Assembly (NCBI RefSeq): GCF_014843845.1 | Contig: NZ_JHQS01000130.1 | Coordinates: 62,001 to 126,000, forward strand | Direction: 5' to 3' | Source of the DNA: Mesorhizobium amorphae | Lineage (GTDB): Bacteria > Pseudomonadota > Alphaproteobacteria > Rhizobiales > Rhizobiaceae | Length of the DNA stretch: 64,000 nucleotides | Part shown: positions 17,106 to 26,814 of the stretch, in pieces | Layout: every line of letters begins with the position of its first letter | Numbering within the stretch: position 1 is the stretch's first letter | The notes under the pieces: generated by a model | Seen by the model: the letters and a program-made list of their open reading frames with translations, nothing else | Database searches by the model: none | Told to the model about the DNA's origin: nothing | Program-made: the position numbers and the translations under genes

Positions 17106-19985
17106 TCACGCCTGCGTAAGCGGATACTGCTCCTTCAGCGTCTTCAACACCTGGTCGCCTGGCATCGGCGCGCCGAACATGAAGCTCTGCACATATTCGC
17201 AGCCCATCTGGCGCAGCTCCAGCGCATCGCTCTCGTCGGAGATGCCTTCGGCGACCACCGACAGGCCGAGCTCATGCGCCATGTGGACCATGGATTTCAG
17301 CAGCACCGCGCGCTTCGGCGTCTTATCGTCAACGAAGCTCTTGTCGATCTTGATGGTGTCGAAGGGGAAGCGCGTCAGGTAGGACAGTGACGAATATCCG
17401 GTGCCGAAATCGTCCAGCGACAGGCCGATGCCGAGCTGCTTCAGCTTGTTCAGCACATGCGATGTCTGCTCGGGATTGTCCATCACCAGCGATTCGGTAA
17501 GTTCCAGCCGGAAGCAGCGCGGCTTCAGATTGGCGCGCGCGATGACGGAGCGTACGTCGCTGACCAGGTCGCGGCGGATGAGCTGGCGGCTGGAGAGGTT
17601 GACTGAAACCGATAGCGGCGCATCGCCGATCTGCTTTTGCCAGGTCGCCAGATCCTCGGCCGCCTGCTGCATGGCGAACAGGCCAAGCTGCACGATCAGG
17701 CCGCAGTTTTCGGCGACGGGGATGAAATCCCCCGGCGGGATCATGCCGCGGCGCGGATGGTCCCACCTGAGCAGCGCCTCGAAGCCGGCGACGCTGCCGT
17801 CCTCCAGGCGCACGATCGGCTGGTAGGCGAGCGTGAATTCGCGCCGCTCGATGGCGCGGCGCAGGTCCGATTCGAACTGCAGCCGGTCGGTGCCGACGGT
17901 GCGGAAGGCGGGTCGGAACGGCTCGATCCTGTCGCCGCCGAAGCGCTTGGCCTGGTGCATGGCAAGCTCGGCGTCCTTGACCATGTCCTCGGCCGAAGTC
18001 TGCGCCGTGGTCCAGGTGATCAGCCCGATCGAAGCGGTGAGCACGATCTCGCGCTTGGCGAAGGTGATCGGGTTGTTGATCGCATGCTTGATGGCGTCGG
18101 CAACGGCCGCGATGCGGGCCGGGTCCTGTTCCGACAGAAGCATCAGCGCGAACTGGTCGCCGGCAAAGCGCGACAGCGAATCCTTGGGCTTGAGCAGCCG
18201 GTGCAGGCGCCGCGCAATGGTCAAAAGGATGGTGTCGCCGGCTGAAATGCCCAGACCGTCATTGACCTGCTTGAAGCGGTCGATGTCGATGACGAAGACC
18301 GTCGGGCGCACCTTCTCCTCGGTGCGGGCGATCGAGATGATCGCCTCCAGCCGGTTCATGAACAATTCGCGGTTCGGCAGGCCGGTCAGATTGTCGTGCA
18401 CGGCATCGTGCAGCAGCCTTTCCTCCGACTTCTTCTGCTCGGTCACGTCGACCATGGTGCCGACGCAGCGGATCACTTCGCCGTCCGATCCGATCACCGG
18501 CCGGGCGCGCAGCGAGAACCAGTGATAGTGGCCATCGGCGCCGCGCAGGCGGAAATTCTGCGAGACCCGGCCGCGCCGGTGCTCCAGCACCACGTCAAGC
18601 GTGGTGCGGAACGTGTCGCGATCGTCGGCATGCAGCACCGGCAGCCAATTGCGCGCGGCGCCCCCCAGGCTGTTCGGCGTCAGGCCAAGCTGCACGCTGA
18701 CATCGGGCTTGGTCACCACGCGGTCGCGCAGCACGTCCCAGTCCCAGACGATGTCGCCCGAACCTGCGACGGCCAACGCCTGGCGCTCGAGGTCGGAGAA
18801 CAGGCCTTGATGCAGCGCGCCGCCGGCAAAGGCATGCTGCATGACGGTGAAGCCGATCAGCAGGATGATCAGGATCAGCCCGCCGCCAAGTGCCGGCTGG
18901 GCGATGTCGTTGTCGAGCATGCCGGTGATCGCCATCCATGACCCGCATAACCATAACAGCACCATCACCCAACTGGGCACCAGCATGATGGCGCGGTCGT
19001 AGCCGCGTATGCCGAGGAAGATGATCAGCCCGAGCCCGGTCACCGCGGTGGCGGCGAAGGAAAGCCTGGCGATGCCGGCGGCGACCGCCGGATCGATGAT
19101 GGCGACGCCCGCGATCAGCACCAGCCCGAGGATCCAGACCAGCGCGCCGTAGCTGAAATGGCCGTGCCATCGGTTGAGGTTGAGATAGGCGAACAGGAAC
19201 ACCACGAAGGTCGCCGCAAGCGCCACCTCCGTTCCGGCCCGCCACATCTGCTCATTGCCCGGCGATATCTCGATGACCTTGTTGAGGAAGCCGAAATCGA
19301 CGCAGATATAGGCAAGCACCGCCCAGGCCAGCGCTGCGGTCGCCGGGAACATCGAGGTTCCCTTGACGACGAAAAGGATGGTCAGGAACAGCGCCAGCAG
19401 GCCGGCGATACCGATGACGATGCCGCGAAACAGCGTGTAGGAATTGACCGAGTCCTTGTAGGATTCCGGATCCCACAGATAGACCTGCGGCAGTTTCGGC
19501 GAGGCGAGCTCGGCGATGAAGGTGATCACCGTGCCGGGGTTCAGCGTCACCCGGAACACGTCGGCGTCGGGGCTGGTCTGGCGGTCGAGCGCGAAGCCTT
19601 CGCTGGGCGTGATGGCGGCGATGCGGGTCGAGCCGAGATCGGGCCAGAAGATGCCCGAATTCACCAGCCGGAAATGCGGCGCCACGATCAGCCGGTCGAG
19701 CTGCTGGTCGGTGGTGTTGGCCAGCGCGAACACCGCCCAGTCGCCGGTCGAGCGCGCGTCATTGGCCTCGACCTCGATACGCCTGACGATGCCGTCGGGT
19801 CCCGGTGCGGTCGAGACCTGGAAATTTTCGCCCTGGTTCCGGTAGATTTCGACGGCGCCGGACAGGTCGAGCGCGACGTCGTCGCGAGCGATCTTGATCG
19901 GCTCGACGGCGAAGGCCGAAGACGCAGCGCAGAGCGTCACCAGGAGGAGCGCGAACAACGAGCCGATTCGCAGGAAATTCGTCAA
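17106..19985 (-). CDS. Membrane-bound PAS-GGDEF-EAL cyclic-di-GMP signalling protein
   Basis: A 959-residue protein. Residues 1-26 form a signal peptide; a periplasmic sensory region of about 150 residues and a block of seven or eight helices (about 180-385) follow, resembling 7TM-DISM sensors. A PAS domain (about 400-525) leads to a GGDEF domain and a C-terminal EAL domain. The GGDEF signature is degenerate, AGDQF at 608-612, so cyclase activity is doubtful. The EAL domain keeps E736-A-L in FEALLRW and DDFGTGYSS, so phosphodiesterase activity is likely. The start is a TTG, four bases beyond the upstream gene's stop, with AAGGG in front. Confidence 0.9.
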   Translation of the reverse strand: MTNFLRIGSLFALLLVTLCAASSAFAVEPIKIARDDVALDLSGAVEIYRNQGENFQVSTAPGPDGIVRRIEVEANDARSTGDWAVFALANTTDQQLDRLIVAPHFRLVNSGIFWPDLGSTRIAAITPSEGFALDRQTSPDADVFRVTLNPGTVITFIAELASPKLPQVYLWDPESYKDSVNSYTLFRGIVIGIAGLLALFLTILFVVKGTSMFPATAALAWAVLAYICVDFGFLNKVIEISPGNEQMWRAGTEVALAATFVVFLFAYLNLNRWHGHFSYGALVWILGLVLIAGVAIIDPAVAAGIARLSFAATAVTGLGLIIFLGIRGYDRAIMLVPSWVMVLLWLCGSWMAITGMLDNDIAQPALGGGLILIILLIGFTVMQHAFAGGALHQGLFSDLERQALAVAGSGDIVWDWDVLRDRVVTKPDVSVQLGLTPNSLGGAARNWLPVLHADDRDTFRTTLDVVLEHRRGRVSQNFRLRGADGHYHWFSLRARPVIGSDGEVIRCVGTMVDVTEQKKSEERLLHDAVHDNLTGLPNRELFMNRLEAIISIARTEEKVRPTVFVIDIDRFKQVNDGLGISAGDTILLTIARRLHRLLKPKDSLSRFAGDQFALMLLSEQDPARIAAVADAIKHAINNPITFAKREIVLTASIGLITWTTAQTSAEDMVKDAELAMHQAKRFGGDRIEPFRPAFRTVGTDRLQFESDLRRAIERREFTLAYQPIVRLEDGSVAGFEALLRWDHPRRGMIPPGDFIPVAENCGLIVQLGLFAMQQAAEDLATWQKQIGDAPLSVSVNLSSRQLIRRDLVSDVRSVIARANLKPRCFRLELTESLVMDNPEQTSHVLNKLKQLGIGLSLDDFGTGYSSLSYLTRFPFDTIKIDKSFVDDKTPKRAVLLKSMVHMAHELGLSVVAEGISDESDALELRQMGCEYVQSFMFGAPMPGDQVLKTLKEQYPLTQA

Positions 19986-19988
19986 AAA

Positions 19989-20585
19989 TCAGCCCTTCGT
20001 TCCAGCGCCCGGCGGATCGTCCGCGATCCGGGCGTAGAGGTAGTGGTCCTGCCAGATTCCGTTGATCCTGAGATAGGATCGCAGAAGTCCTTCGCGCCGG
20101 AATCCGGCTTTTTCAAGCACGCGGATCGACCGTGCGTTGTCGGGAATACAGGCAGCTTCGATCCGGTGCAACCTCAGCGTATCGAAGGCGAATTGCGACA
20201 CCAGCTTGACCGCTTCGGTCATCAGGCCACGGCCGCCATAGCGCTCGCCGATCCAGTAGCCGATATGGCCGCTTTGCGCGACGCCGTGGCGGATATTGCC
20301 GAGCGTGATGCCGCCGGCAAGCTTGCCGCTGCTCTTCTCGAAGATGAAGAAGGCGATGGCCGTGCCTTGCGCATAGTCCTCGCGGTAGCGGCTGATGCGC
20401 AGCCGCCATGCCGTGCGGTCAAGCTCGTCCGGCGTCCAGCGCGGCTCCCACGGCTCCAGGAAGGCGCGGCTTTCGCCGCGCAGCGCCGACCATTCGCGGA
20501 AGTCGTTGGTCAGCGGCACGCGCAGCGTAATCCGGTCACCCTTCAGTGCCGGCAGATCGCGGCGAAAGAAAGGGAGCGCGAACAT
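19989..20585 (-). CDS. GNAT-family N-acetyltransferase (RimJ/RimL type)
   Basis: This 198-residue protein has the RimJ/RimL-type GNAT fold. Visible landmarks are GNIRHGVAQSGHIGYWIGE, the acetyl-CoA-binding YGGRGLMTEAVKLV, and the C-terminal IEAACIPDNARSIRVLEKAGF with REGLLRSYLRINGIWQDHYLYA. Members acetylate N-terminal residues of ribosomal proteins or small substrates. It lies 15 bases after the M16 peptidase gene and just before the EAL gene, suggesting one minus-strand transcript. Confidence 0.94.
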   Translation of the reverse strand: MFALPFFRRDLPALKGDRITLRVPLTNDFREWSALRGESRAFLEPWEPRWTPDELDRTAWRLRISRYREDYAQGTAIAFFIFEKSSGKLAGGITLGNIRHGVAQSGHIGYWIGERYGGRGLMTEAVKLVSQFAFDTLRLHRIEAACIPDNARSIRVLEKAGFRREGLLRSYLRINGIWQDHYLYARIADDPPGAGTKG

Positions 20586-20600
20586 GGCGCTTGGGAGGTC

Positions 20601-21893
20601 TTAGACGGCGAGCTTGCGGGCCGTCGTCTGCGTGCCCGAAAGCGAATCGAGGATCGCCTCATAGGGCGCAAGCGTACCCACGGGGCCGACGGCGGTGAGC
20701 GTCGGCTTGGTCGAAAACAGTCGCGCCGACAGGTCGGTCAGCCGCTCGATGGTCAAGGCCGAAAGCCGCTCCATCAGTTCTTCCTTGGCGATCGGCCTGC
20801 CGAAAAGGAGCAGTTGCCTGGCGATCTGCGAGGCGCGGCTGGCCGGGCTTTCGGCCGACATGATCAGCCCCGCGCGATACTGCGCCCGGGCCCGGTCGAG
20901 CTCTTCCTGCAGGATGTTTTCGCCTGCCTTCTGCAACTCGTCGATGATGACGGGCACCAGCTTGGCGATGTCGCTCTGCCCGGTCGCGGCATGGACGCCG
21001 AAGATGCCGGTGTCGGAAAAGCCCCAGTGGAAAGCATAGACCGAGTAGCACAGGCCGCGCTTTTCGCGGACTTCCTGGAACAGCCGGGACGACATGCCGC
21101 CGCCGAGGATCATCGACAGCACCTGCGAGGCGTAGAAGTCGCGCACATGGTAGGCGCGGCCCTCGAAGCCGAGCACGATCTGCGCATCCATCAGGTCGCG
21201 GTCCTCGCGGAAGTCGCCGCCAACATATTGCGCATATTGCGGAATATTGCTCTCGGCCTTGGCGCGGAAGCCGCCCAGATGCTTCTCGACTTCGCGCACG
21301 AAATTGTCGTGCTTGATGTCGCCGGCGGCCACGACCACCATGCGCTCGGCGCCGTATTGGCGTTCGATGAAATTATGCAGCTGCTTGGAGGTGAAGGACT
21401 TGACGGTCTCCGGCGTGCCGAGGATGGAGCGGCCGATCGTCTGATGGCGGAAGGCGGTTTCGGTGAAACGGTCGAAGACAATGTCGTCGGGCGTGTCGTG
21501 CGCGGCGCCGATCTCCTGCAGGATCACATGCTGCTCGCGCTCCAGCTCCTCCGGGTCGAATTCGGACTCCTGCAGGATGTCGGCAAGGATGTCGACCGCC
21601 AGGGGCACATCGTCGGAGAGCACCCTGGCGTAATAGGAGGTCGTCTCGACGCTGGTGGCGGCATTGATCTCGCCGCCGACATTCTCGATTTCCGAAGCGA
21701 TTTCGAAGGCGGTGCGCCTTTTCGTACCCTTGAAGGCCATATGCTCGAGCAAATGGGCCATTCCGTGCTCTTCTTCGCGCTCATTGCGGGCGCCTGACTT
21801 GACCCAGGCACCAAGGGCAACGGATTCGAGACTTGGAAGGGTTTCGGTTGCGACTGTCAGGCCGTTCGACAGACGGCTTACCTCAACACCCAT
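20601..21893 (-). CDS. M16 family zinc metallopeptidase (mitochondrial-processing-peptidase-like)
   Basis: A 430-residue single-chain M16 protease similar to the beta subunit of mitochondrial processing peptidase. The inverted zinc motif HxxEH is at residues 47-51 (HLLEHMAFKGT), with GEINAATSVETTSYYARV after it. The second half has the usual inactive repeat. I chose the ATG at 21893 (MGVEVSRLSNGL); the 40 residues from an upstream start would overlap thrC. thrC ends 14 bases upstream, a linkage common in alphaproteobacteria. Confidence 0.95.
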   Translation of the reverse strand: MGVEVSRLSNGLTVATETLPSLESVALGAWVKSGARNEREEEHGMAHLLEHMAFKGTKRRTAFEIASEIENVGGEINAATSVETTSYYARVLSDDVPLAVDILADILQESEFDPEELEREQHVILQEIGAAHDTPDDIVFDRFTETAFRHQTIGRSILGTPETVKSFTSKQLHNFIERQYGAERMVVVAAGDIKHDNFVREVEKHLGGFRAKAESNIPQYAQYVGGDFREDRDLMDAQIVLGFEGRAYHVRDFYASQVLSMILGGGMSSRLFQEVREKRGLCYSVYAFHWGFSDTGIFGVHAATGQSDIAKLVPVIIDELQKAGENILQEELDRARAQYRAGLIMSAESPASRASQIARQLLLFGRPIAKEELMERLSALTIERLTDLSARLFSTKPTLTAVGPVGTLAPYEAILDSLSGTQTTARKLAV

Positions 21894-21907
21894 ATGGCTA
21901 GTACTCC

Positions 21908-23305
21908 CTAACGCGCCGCCCGCGTGTGGCGTGTAACATAATCTTCCACCATTTTCAGGTCGGATGGAAGTACCGTGTATTTTTCGTCGGCTGACATCAA
22001 GGAGCCTAGCCATGCGGGCAGGGCCGGCGACACGCCGCAGGCCTCTTCGACGGCGGCCGGAAACTTGGCCGGATGCGCGGTGCCCAGCACCACCATAGGC
22101 ACGGCGGCTGTGGCCTTGCCGGCGGCGACATGCATGGCCGCGGCCGTGTGCGGGTCGAGCAGATAATTACTGGCTTCGAGCGTCGAGCGGATGGTGGCGG
22201 CGACCTCGTCGACACCGGAGCGGCCGGCATCGAATTCGGCCCTGATGCTGGCGATTTCGCCTGTTTCGATGGTGAAGGCGCCGGACTGCTTGAGCCCGTT
22301 CATGTAGCGACGCACTGTCGCGGCATCGCGCCCTGCCGCCTCGAACAGCAGGCGCTCGAAGTTCGACGATACCTGGATGTCCATCGACGGCGATGTGGTG
22401 GCGAAGACGCCCTTGGTGCGGTACTCGCCGCTAGCAAGCGTGCGCGCCAATATGTCGTTGTCATTGGTGGCGATGATCAGCCGCTCGATCGGCAGCCCCA
22501 TCCTCTTGGCGGCATAGCCGGCGAAGATGTCGCCGAAATTGCCGGTGGGCACGGTGAAGGACACCGGCCTTTCCGGCGCGCCGAGCGACAGCGCCGAGGA
22601 GAAATAATAGACGATCTGGGCCATGATGCGGGCCCAGTTGATCGAATTGACGCCTGACAGCGAAACCCGATCGCGAAAACCGTGGTCGTTGAACATGTCC
22701 TTCACCAGGCCCTGGCAGTCGTCGAAATTGCCTTCAAGGGCCAGCGCATGGACATTGGCGGCGGTCGACGTCGTCATCAGGCGCTGCTGCACCGGCGAGA
22801 CCTTGCCGTGCGGGAAGAGAATGAAGATGTCGGTGCGGTTGCGCCCGGCAAAGGCGTCGATGGCGGCACCCCCGGTGTCGCCGGAGGTTGCGCCGACGAT
22901 TGTTGCACGCTGGTCGCGCTCGGCCAGGACATGGTCCATCAGCCGGGCCAGCAGCTGCATCGCCACGTCCTTGAAGGCCAACGTCGGGCCGTGGAAGAGT
23001 TCCAGCACGAAGGTATTGGCGCCGGTCTGCACCAGTGGACAGACGGCCTCGTGACGGAAGGTCGCATAGGCTTCGCGCACCAGTTTCTCGAACACTGGCG
23101 CCGCGATTTCACCGCCGAGGAACGGCGTCAGCACGCGGATGGCGAGGTCGGGATAGGTAAGGCCGCGCATGGCGCGGATATCGGATGCCGAAAACTGCGG
23201 CCATTCGCGCGGCACATAAAGCCCGCCGTCGCGCGCCAGCCCGGCCAGCACCGCGTCGGAAAATCCAAGCACGGGCGCATCCCCGCGGGTACTCACATAT
23301 TGCAT
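21908..23305 (-). CDS. thrC: Threonine synthase
   Basis: A 465-residue PLP-dependent threonine synthase that converts O-phosphohomoserine to threonine. The cofactor lysine lies in LAFKDVAMQLL, after FHGPT, and the phosphate-binding loops SGDTGGAA and VPTGNFGD are intact. I chose the ATG at 23305 (MQYVSTRG), which has GGA about eight bases upstream; a GTG two codons earlier is possible. It is the first gene of the minus-strand run with the M16 peptidase, acetyltransferase and EAL genes. Confidence 0.97.
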   Translation of the reverse strand: MQYVSTRGDAPVLGFSDAVLAGLARDGGLYVPREWPQFSASDIRAMRGLTYPDLAIRVLTPFLGGEIAAPVFEKLVREAYATFRHEAVCPLVQTGANTFVLELFHGPTLAFKDVAMQLLARLMDHVLAERDQRATIVGATSGDTGGAAIDAFAGRNRTDIFILFPHGKVSPVQQRLMTTSTAANVHALALEGNFDDCQGLVKDMFNDHGFRDRVSLSGVNSINWARIMAQIVYYFSSALSLGAPERPVSFTVPTGNFGDIFAGYAAKRMGLPIERLIIATNDNDILARTLASGEYRTKGVFATTSPSMDIQVSSNFERLLFEAAGRDAATVRRYMNGLKQSGAFTIETGEIASIRAEFDAGRSGVDEVAATIRSTLEASNYLLDPHTAAAMHVAAGKATAAVPMVVLGTAHPAKFPAAVEEACGVSPALPAWLGSLMSADEKYTVLPSDLKMVEDYVTRHTRAAR

Positions 23306-23433
23306 CGTCACATTCCGTTCTTTCCGGGCGTTTCATTCACCGCAAGGTGGTTAATTTTCCGAGCCGGATCAGTCGCATTTTTGCCGCGCGGTTGATATAC
23401 GTCACCAGCTTTGCGAGAGGGAAGTGCAGTTTC

Positions 23434-24153
23434 ATGGCGTTTTATTCGTTCAACAACCGCTTTGTCGCGGGTCTGGCGCTCACCGGCTTTATGCTTGCCG
23501 CCGCCGGTTGCCAATCGAGCGACAATGGCGTTCTCAACCTCGGCTTCGGCAAGAAGGACACCCAGGCGCCACCGCCGCCGCAGGATCCCAAAGTGCTCGC
23601 CAGCCAGTTGCGCGCCTACTGCCCGAAGGTGACGTTGCGCGACGGCACGGCCTTCTTCAGCACCTATGCCAAGGGCTCGGCCAAGCCCAGGAAGAAGACC
23701 GACGCCGCTCAGGATGCCGCAGCTGCCCAGCCGGCGCCCGACGGCACCATCGTCGATCCCGATCGCGATCCCGCCAAGGTCATCTACCAGGCCTCGATCA
23801 CCGACGTGACCCGCGACTGCAGCAATGCCAACGGCCAGCTGTCGATGAAGATCGCGGTCGCCGGCAAGGTCGTTCCGGGACCGATGTTCGCGCCAGGCAC
23901 GATCACCATGCCGATCCGCGTCGCGGTGATGCATGGCACCGAGGTGCTCTATTCGCAGATCCATCCCTATCAGGTCCAGGTCACCGACCCCTCGGCCGCC
24001 ACGCAGTTTGTCTTCACCGACCAGAACGTCGTGGTGCCGGAGCCGACAGCGCAGGACTACCAGGCCTTTGCCGGCTATGACGAGGGCGCCCCGAAAGCCG
24101 CGACGGACAAGCCGAAGGGCAAGAGGAAGAGAGCCGCCCCCGCGACGAACTGA
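23434..24153 (+). CDS. Predicted lipoprotein, function unknown
   Basis: A 239-residue exported protein. The N-terminal hydrophobic stretch ends in a lipobox (LAAAGC), which predicts lipid attachment at the Cys. A Pro-rich linker (APPPPQDP) follows, then a globular part with CPKVTLRDGTAFF and a conserved central region containing DVTRDC. The C-terminal tail is Lys/Arg-rich (KPKGKRKRAAP). Homologues are typically listed as hypothetical proteins in Rhizobiales. AGAGGGAAG sits about ten bases before the ATG at 23434. Confidence 0.85.
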   Translation: MAFYSFNNRFVAGLALTGFMLAAAGCQSSDNGVLNLGFGKKDTQAPPPPQDPKVLASQLRAYCPKVTLRDGTAFFSTYAKGSAKPRKKTDAAQDAAAAQPAPDGTIVDPDRDPAKVIYQASITDVTRDCSNANGQLSMKIAVAGKVVPGPMFAPGTITMPIRVAVMHGTEVLYSQIHPYQVQVTDPSAATQFVFTDQNVVVPEPTAQDYQAFAGYDEGAPKAATDKPKGKRKRAAPATN

Positions 24154-24182
24154 CCCGCTTAAAGCGGCTGCGGACTGCCCTT

Positions 24183-24872
24183 TCAGGCGTCCGCGGACCA
24201 CTCAGACAAAGCCTCGATCACGCTTTTCAGCTCCGCCCAGCGGCGAATGACGGTTTCCGCGCCGGCCTCGGTCAGCGCGTCGGCATGGCCGGGATAGCTG
24301 TGCCCGGCGCCGGTGAAGCCGATGACGCGCATGCCGGCCGCCCTGGCGCCGGCGACGCCATGCACGGAATCCTCGATGACGAAGGTGTTTTCCGGCTTCG
24401 CGTTGAGCTTTTCGGCGGCAAGCAGGAACACGTCCGGGGCCGGCTTGGTTTTGCCGGTCGGTGTTTCCATCGCCGAGAAGATGCGGCCGGCGAAGAACGG
24501 CAGCAGATGCACTTTGTCCAGCATGAACTCGATCCGCTCGGAGCGCGAGTTGGAGCAGATGCAGCGCGGCACGGTCACCGCCGCGACCGCTTCGCGCACG
24601 CCGTCGATAGCGCGCACGTCGCTGCGCAATTTGCGGTCGACCAGCTCTTCGGCGCGGTCGATCAGCGAGACCTGGAACGGGATGCGGGATTTTTCTTCGA
24701 CCCGTATCATGATGTCCTTGAAAGTCAGCCCGGCATAGGTCTCGGCAAGTTCCTCCGGCGATATCTCATAGCCGGCCGAGGTCAAAAGCTCGGCTTCGAT
24801 GCGCGCGGCGATGATTTCTGAATCGACGAGCACGCCGTCGCAATCGAATATGACAAGGTCTGGCTGGGGCAT
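24183..24872 (-). CDS. HAD-superfamily hydrolase (beta-phosphoglucomutase-like)
   Basis: A 229-residue HAD-IA hydrolase. Motif I is FDCDGVLVDSE, motif II CSNS, motif III K in GKTKPAPDVFLLA, and motif IV VIEDSVHGVAGARAAG. The cap domain is of the phosphoglucomutase type. Likely substrates are sugar phosphates or other small phosphate esters; the exact one cannot be told. I chose the ATG at 24872 (MPQPDLVIFDCDG), because the extra 22 residues from 24938 lie outside the domain. Confidence 0.92.
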   Translation of the reverse strand: MPQPDLVIFDCDGVLVDSEIIAARIEAELLTSAGYEISPEELAETYAGLTFKDIMIRVEEKSRIPFQVSLIDRAEELVDRKLRSDVRAIDGVREAVAAVTVPRCICSNSRSERIEFMLDKVHLLPFFAGRIFSAMETPTGKTKPAPDVFLLAAEKLNAKPENTFVIEDSVHGVAGARAAGMRVIGFTGAGHSYPGHADALTEAGAETVIRRWAELKSVIEALSEWSADA

Positions 24873-25064
24873 GGCAATCCGAACAAGGGAAGGATGGTGG
24901 GCGGCCCGACAGGGCTCAGGCGGCGCGGCATACACCAACAGGCCGGGCTTCGCAAATTAACCGGGCCTAGGCGGCCGAACCGGTTCCGCCCTTCACCGAA
25001 TATTTACGCTGATCGGTAACCATAACAGGAAGTAAAACAGTAACGCGTGCCCTTGGGTGTAACA

Positions 25065-26198
25065 ATGTCAGCCGTGCGTCTTCTCGACGAGCTTTCCCAC
25101 GCTCCCCAGCAATCCGAATGGCTGGACACGATCCTGAAGGGCGACTGCGTCGCGGCACTCGACCGGCTGCCCGAAAAATCGATCGACGTCATCTTCGCCG
25201 ATCCGCCCTACAACCTTCAGCTCGACGGCGACCTGCACCGGCCCGACCAGTCCAAGGTCGACGCCGTCGACGACGATTGGGACCAGTTCGAGAGCTTTGA
25301 AGCCTACGACGCATTCACCCGCGCCTGGCTGCTGGCGGCGCGCCGCGTCTTGAAGCCGAACGGCACCATCTGGGTCATCGGCTCCTATCACAACATCTTC
25401 AGGGTCGGCGCCCGGATGCAGGATCTCGGCTTCTGGATCCTCAACGACGTCGTCTGGCGCAAGACCAACCCGATGCCGAACTTCCGTGGCCGCCGCTTCC
25501 AGAATGCGCATGAGACGATGATCTGGGCCTCGCGCGACCAGAAGGGCAAAGGCTACACCTTCAACTACGAAGCGCTGAAGGCATCCAACGACGACATCCA
25601 GATGCGCTCCGACTGGCTGTTTCCGATCTGCACCGGCGGCGAGCGGCTGAAGAACGAGAACGGCGACAAATTGCACCCGACGCAGAAGCCGGAAGCACTG
25701 CTGGCCCGCATCATGATGGCCTCGACCAAACCGGGCGACATCGTGCTCGATCCCTTCTTCGGCTCCGGCACCACCGGCGCGGTGGCAAAACGCCTCGGCC
25801 GCCACTTCGTCGGCATCGAGCGCGAGCAGGCCTATATCGATGCCGCCAACGAGCGCATCGATGCCGTCCGGCCGCTGGACGGCGAGGATCTCACCGTGCT
25901 TACCGGCAAGCGCGCCGAGCCGCGCGTTGCCTTTGTCAGCCTGATCGACACCGGTCTTATGCTGCCCGGCGCCACGCTCTATGACGCCAAGAAGCGCTGG
26001 GCGGCCAAGGTGCGCGCCGACGGCACGGTGGCCATCGGCGATAGCGCCGGCTCGATCCACAAGATCGGCGCCGAGGTGCAGGGGCTGGACGCCTGCAACG
26101 GCTGGACCTTCTGGCACTATGAGCGCAGCGGCGGCCTCACCCCGATCGATGAACTGCGCCGCATTGCCCGCCTCGGCATGGAGCGGGCAGGGGCCTGA
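25065..26198 (+). CDS. ccrM: Cell-cycle-regulated DNA adenine methyltransferase CcrM
   Basis: A 377-residue beta-class N6-adenine methyltransferase, the usual length for rhizobial and Brucella CcrM, which methylates GANTC and sets cell-cycle gene expression. The catalytic motif DPPY is at residues 46-49 and the SAM-binding motif FFGSGTTG at about 231-238. A C-terminal domain of about 85 residues (from GATLYDAKKRW) matches the extra domain specific to CcrM. I chose the ATG at 25065 over one six codons earlier. The upstream DNA has five closely spaced TAAC/TAAA motifs. Confidence 0.96.
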   Translation: MSAVRLLDELSHAPQQSEWLDTILKGDCVAALDRLPEKSIDVIFADPPYNLQLDGDLHRPDQSKVDAVDDDWDQFESFEAYDAFTRAWLLAARRVLKPNGTIWVIGSYHNIFRVGARMQDLGFWILNDVVWRKTNPMPNFRGRRFQNAHETMIWASRDQKGKGYTFNYEALKASNDDIQMRSDWLFPICTGGERLKNENGDKLHPTQKPEALLARIMMASTKPGDIVLDPFFGSGTTGAVAKRLGRHFVGIEREQAYIDAANERIDAVRPLDGEDLTVLTGKRAEPRVAFVSLIDTGLMLPGATLYDAKKRWAAKVRADGTVAIGDSAGSIHKIGAEVQGLDACNGWTFWHYERSGGLTPIDELRRIARLGMERAGA

Positions 26199-26199
26199 T

Positions 26200-26814
26200 T
26201 CAGCTCACCTTGATCCCAAGACGCTCGAGGTCCGCCTTGAGCGTTTCGGCGTCGGTGAACAGCACCGCTTGCCAGCCGGCAGCCTTGGCGCCGTCGACAT
26301 TCTTCTGGCTGTCGTCGATGAACAGCGTCGCTTCGGGCTCGAGGCCGAACGCGGCGACGTGATGGTCGTAGATGGCGCGGTCAGGCTTGATCTCGCGGAT
26401 GTCGCCCGACACGGTCACGCCGCGCGGATGGTTCAGAAAATCGAAGCGCTGCCGGGCTTCGGCAAGCGTGTCGGTGGCAAAATTGGTCAGCATGGTCACG
26501 TCATGGCCAGTGTCGATCAGCTTCTCCATGATGGCGACGCTCTCGTCATAAGCGTGCGGCACCATGTCGTGCCAGTGGCGGCGGAAATTGCGAATATTTT
26601 CAGCATGATCGGGGTGTTCGGCGATCAGCAGCGCCTCCGCCTCTTCCCAGGTCCGGCCACGGTCCTGCTCGATGTTCCAGTCGCTGGTGCAGACATTGTC
26701 GAAAAACCACTTTCTCTCTTCGGCATCCGGGATCAGGCGGCTGAACGGGATATTCGGATCGTAATGGATCAGCACTCTGCCGATGTCGAAAACGATGTGG
26801 CGGATTTCAGTCAT
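26200..26814 (-). CDS. HAD-family hydrolase (HAD-IA, YihX-like)
   Basis: This 204-residue protein has HAD motif I as FDIGRVLIHYDP, a variant common in YihX-like members where the second Asp is replaced. Motif II is TNFA, motif III lies at KPDRAIYDH, and motif IV is LFIDDSQKNVDGAKAAG. It probably hydrolyses small phosphate esters. The start overlaps the mutY stop (ATGA) and is preceded by AAGAGG, so it is co-translated with mutY. Its stop faces that of ccrM. Confidence 0.93.
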   Translation of the reverse strand: MTEIRHIVFDIGRVLIHYDPNIPFSRLIPDAEERKWFFDNVCTSDWNIEQDRGRTWEEAEALLIAEHPDHAENIRNFRRHWHDMVPHAYDESVAIMEKLIDTGHDVTMLTNFATDTLAEARQRFDFLNHPRGVTVSGDIREIKPDRAIYDHHVAAFGLEPEATLFIDDSQKNVDGAKAAGWQAVLFTDAETLKADLERLGIKVS

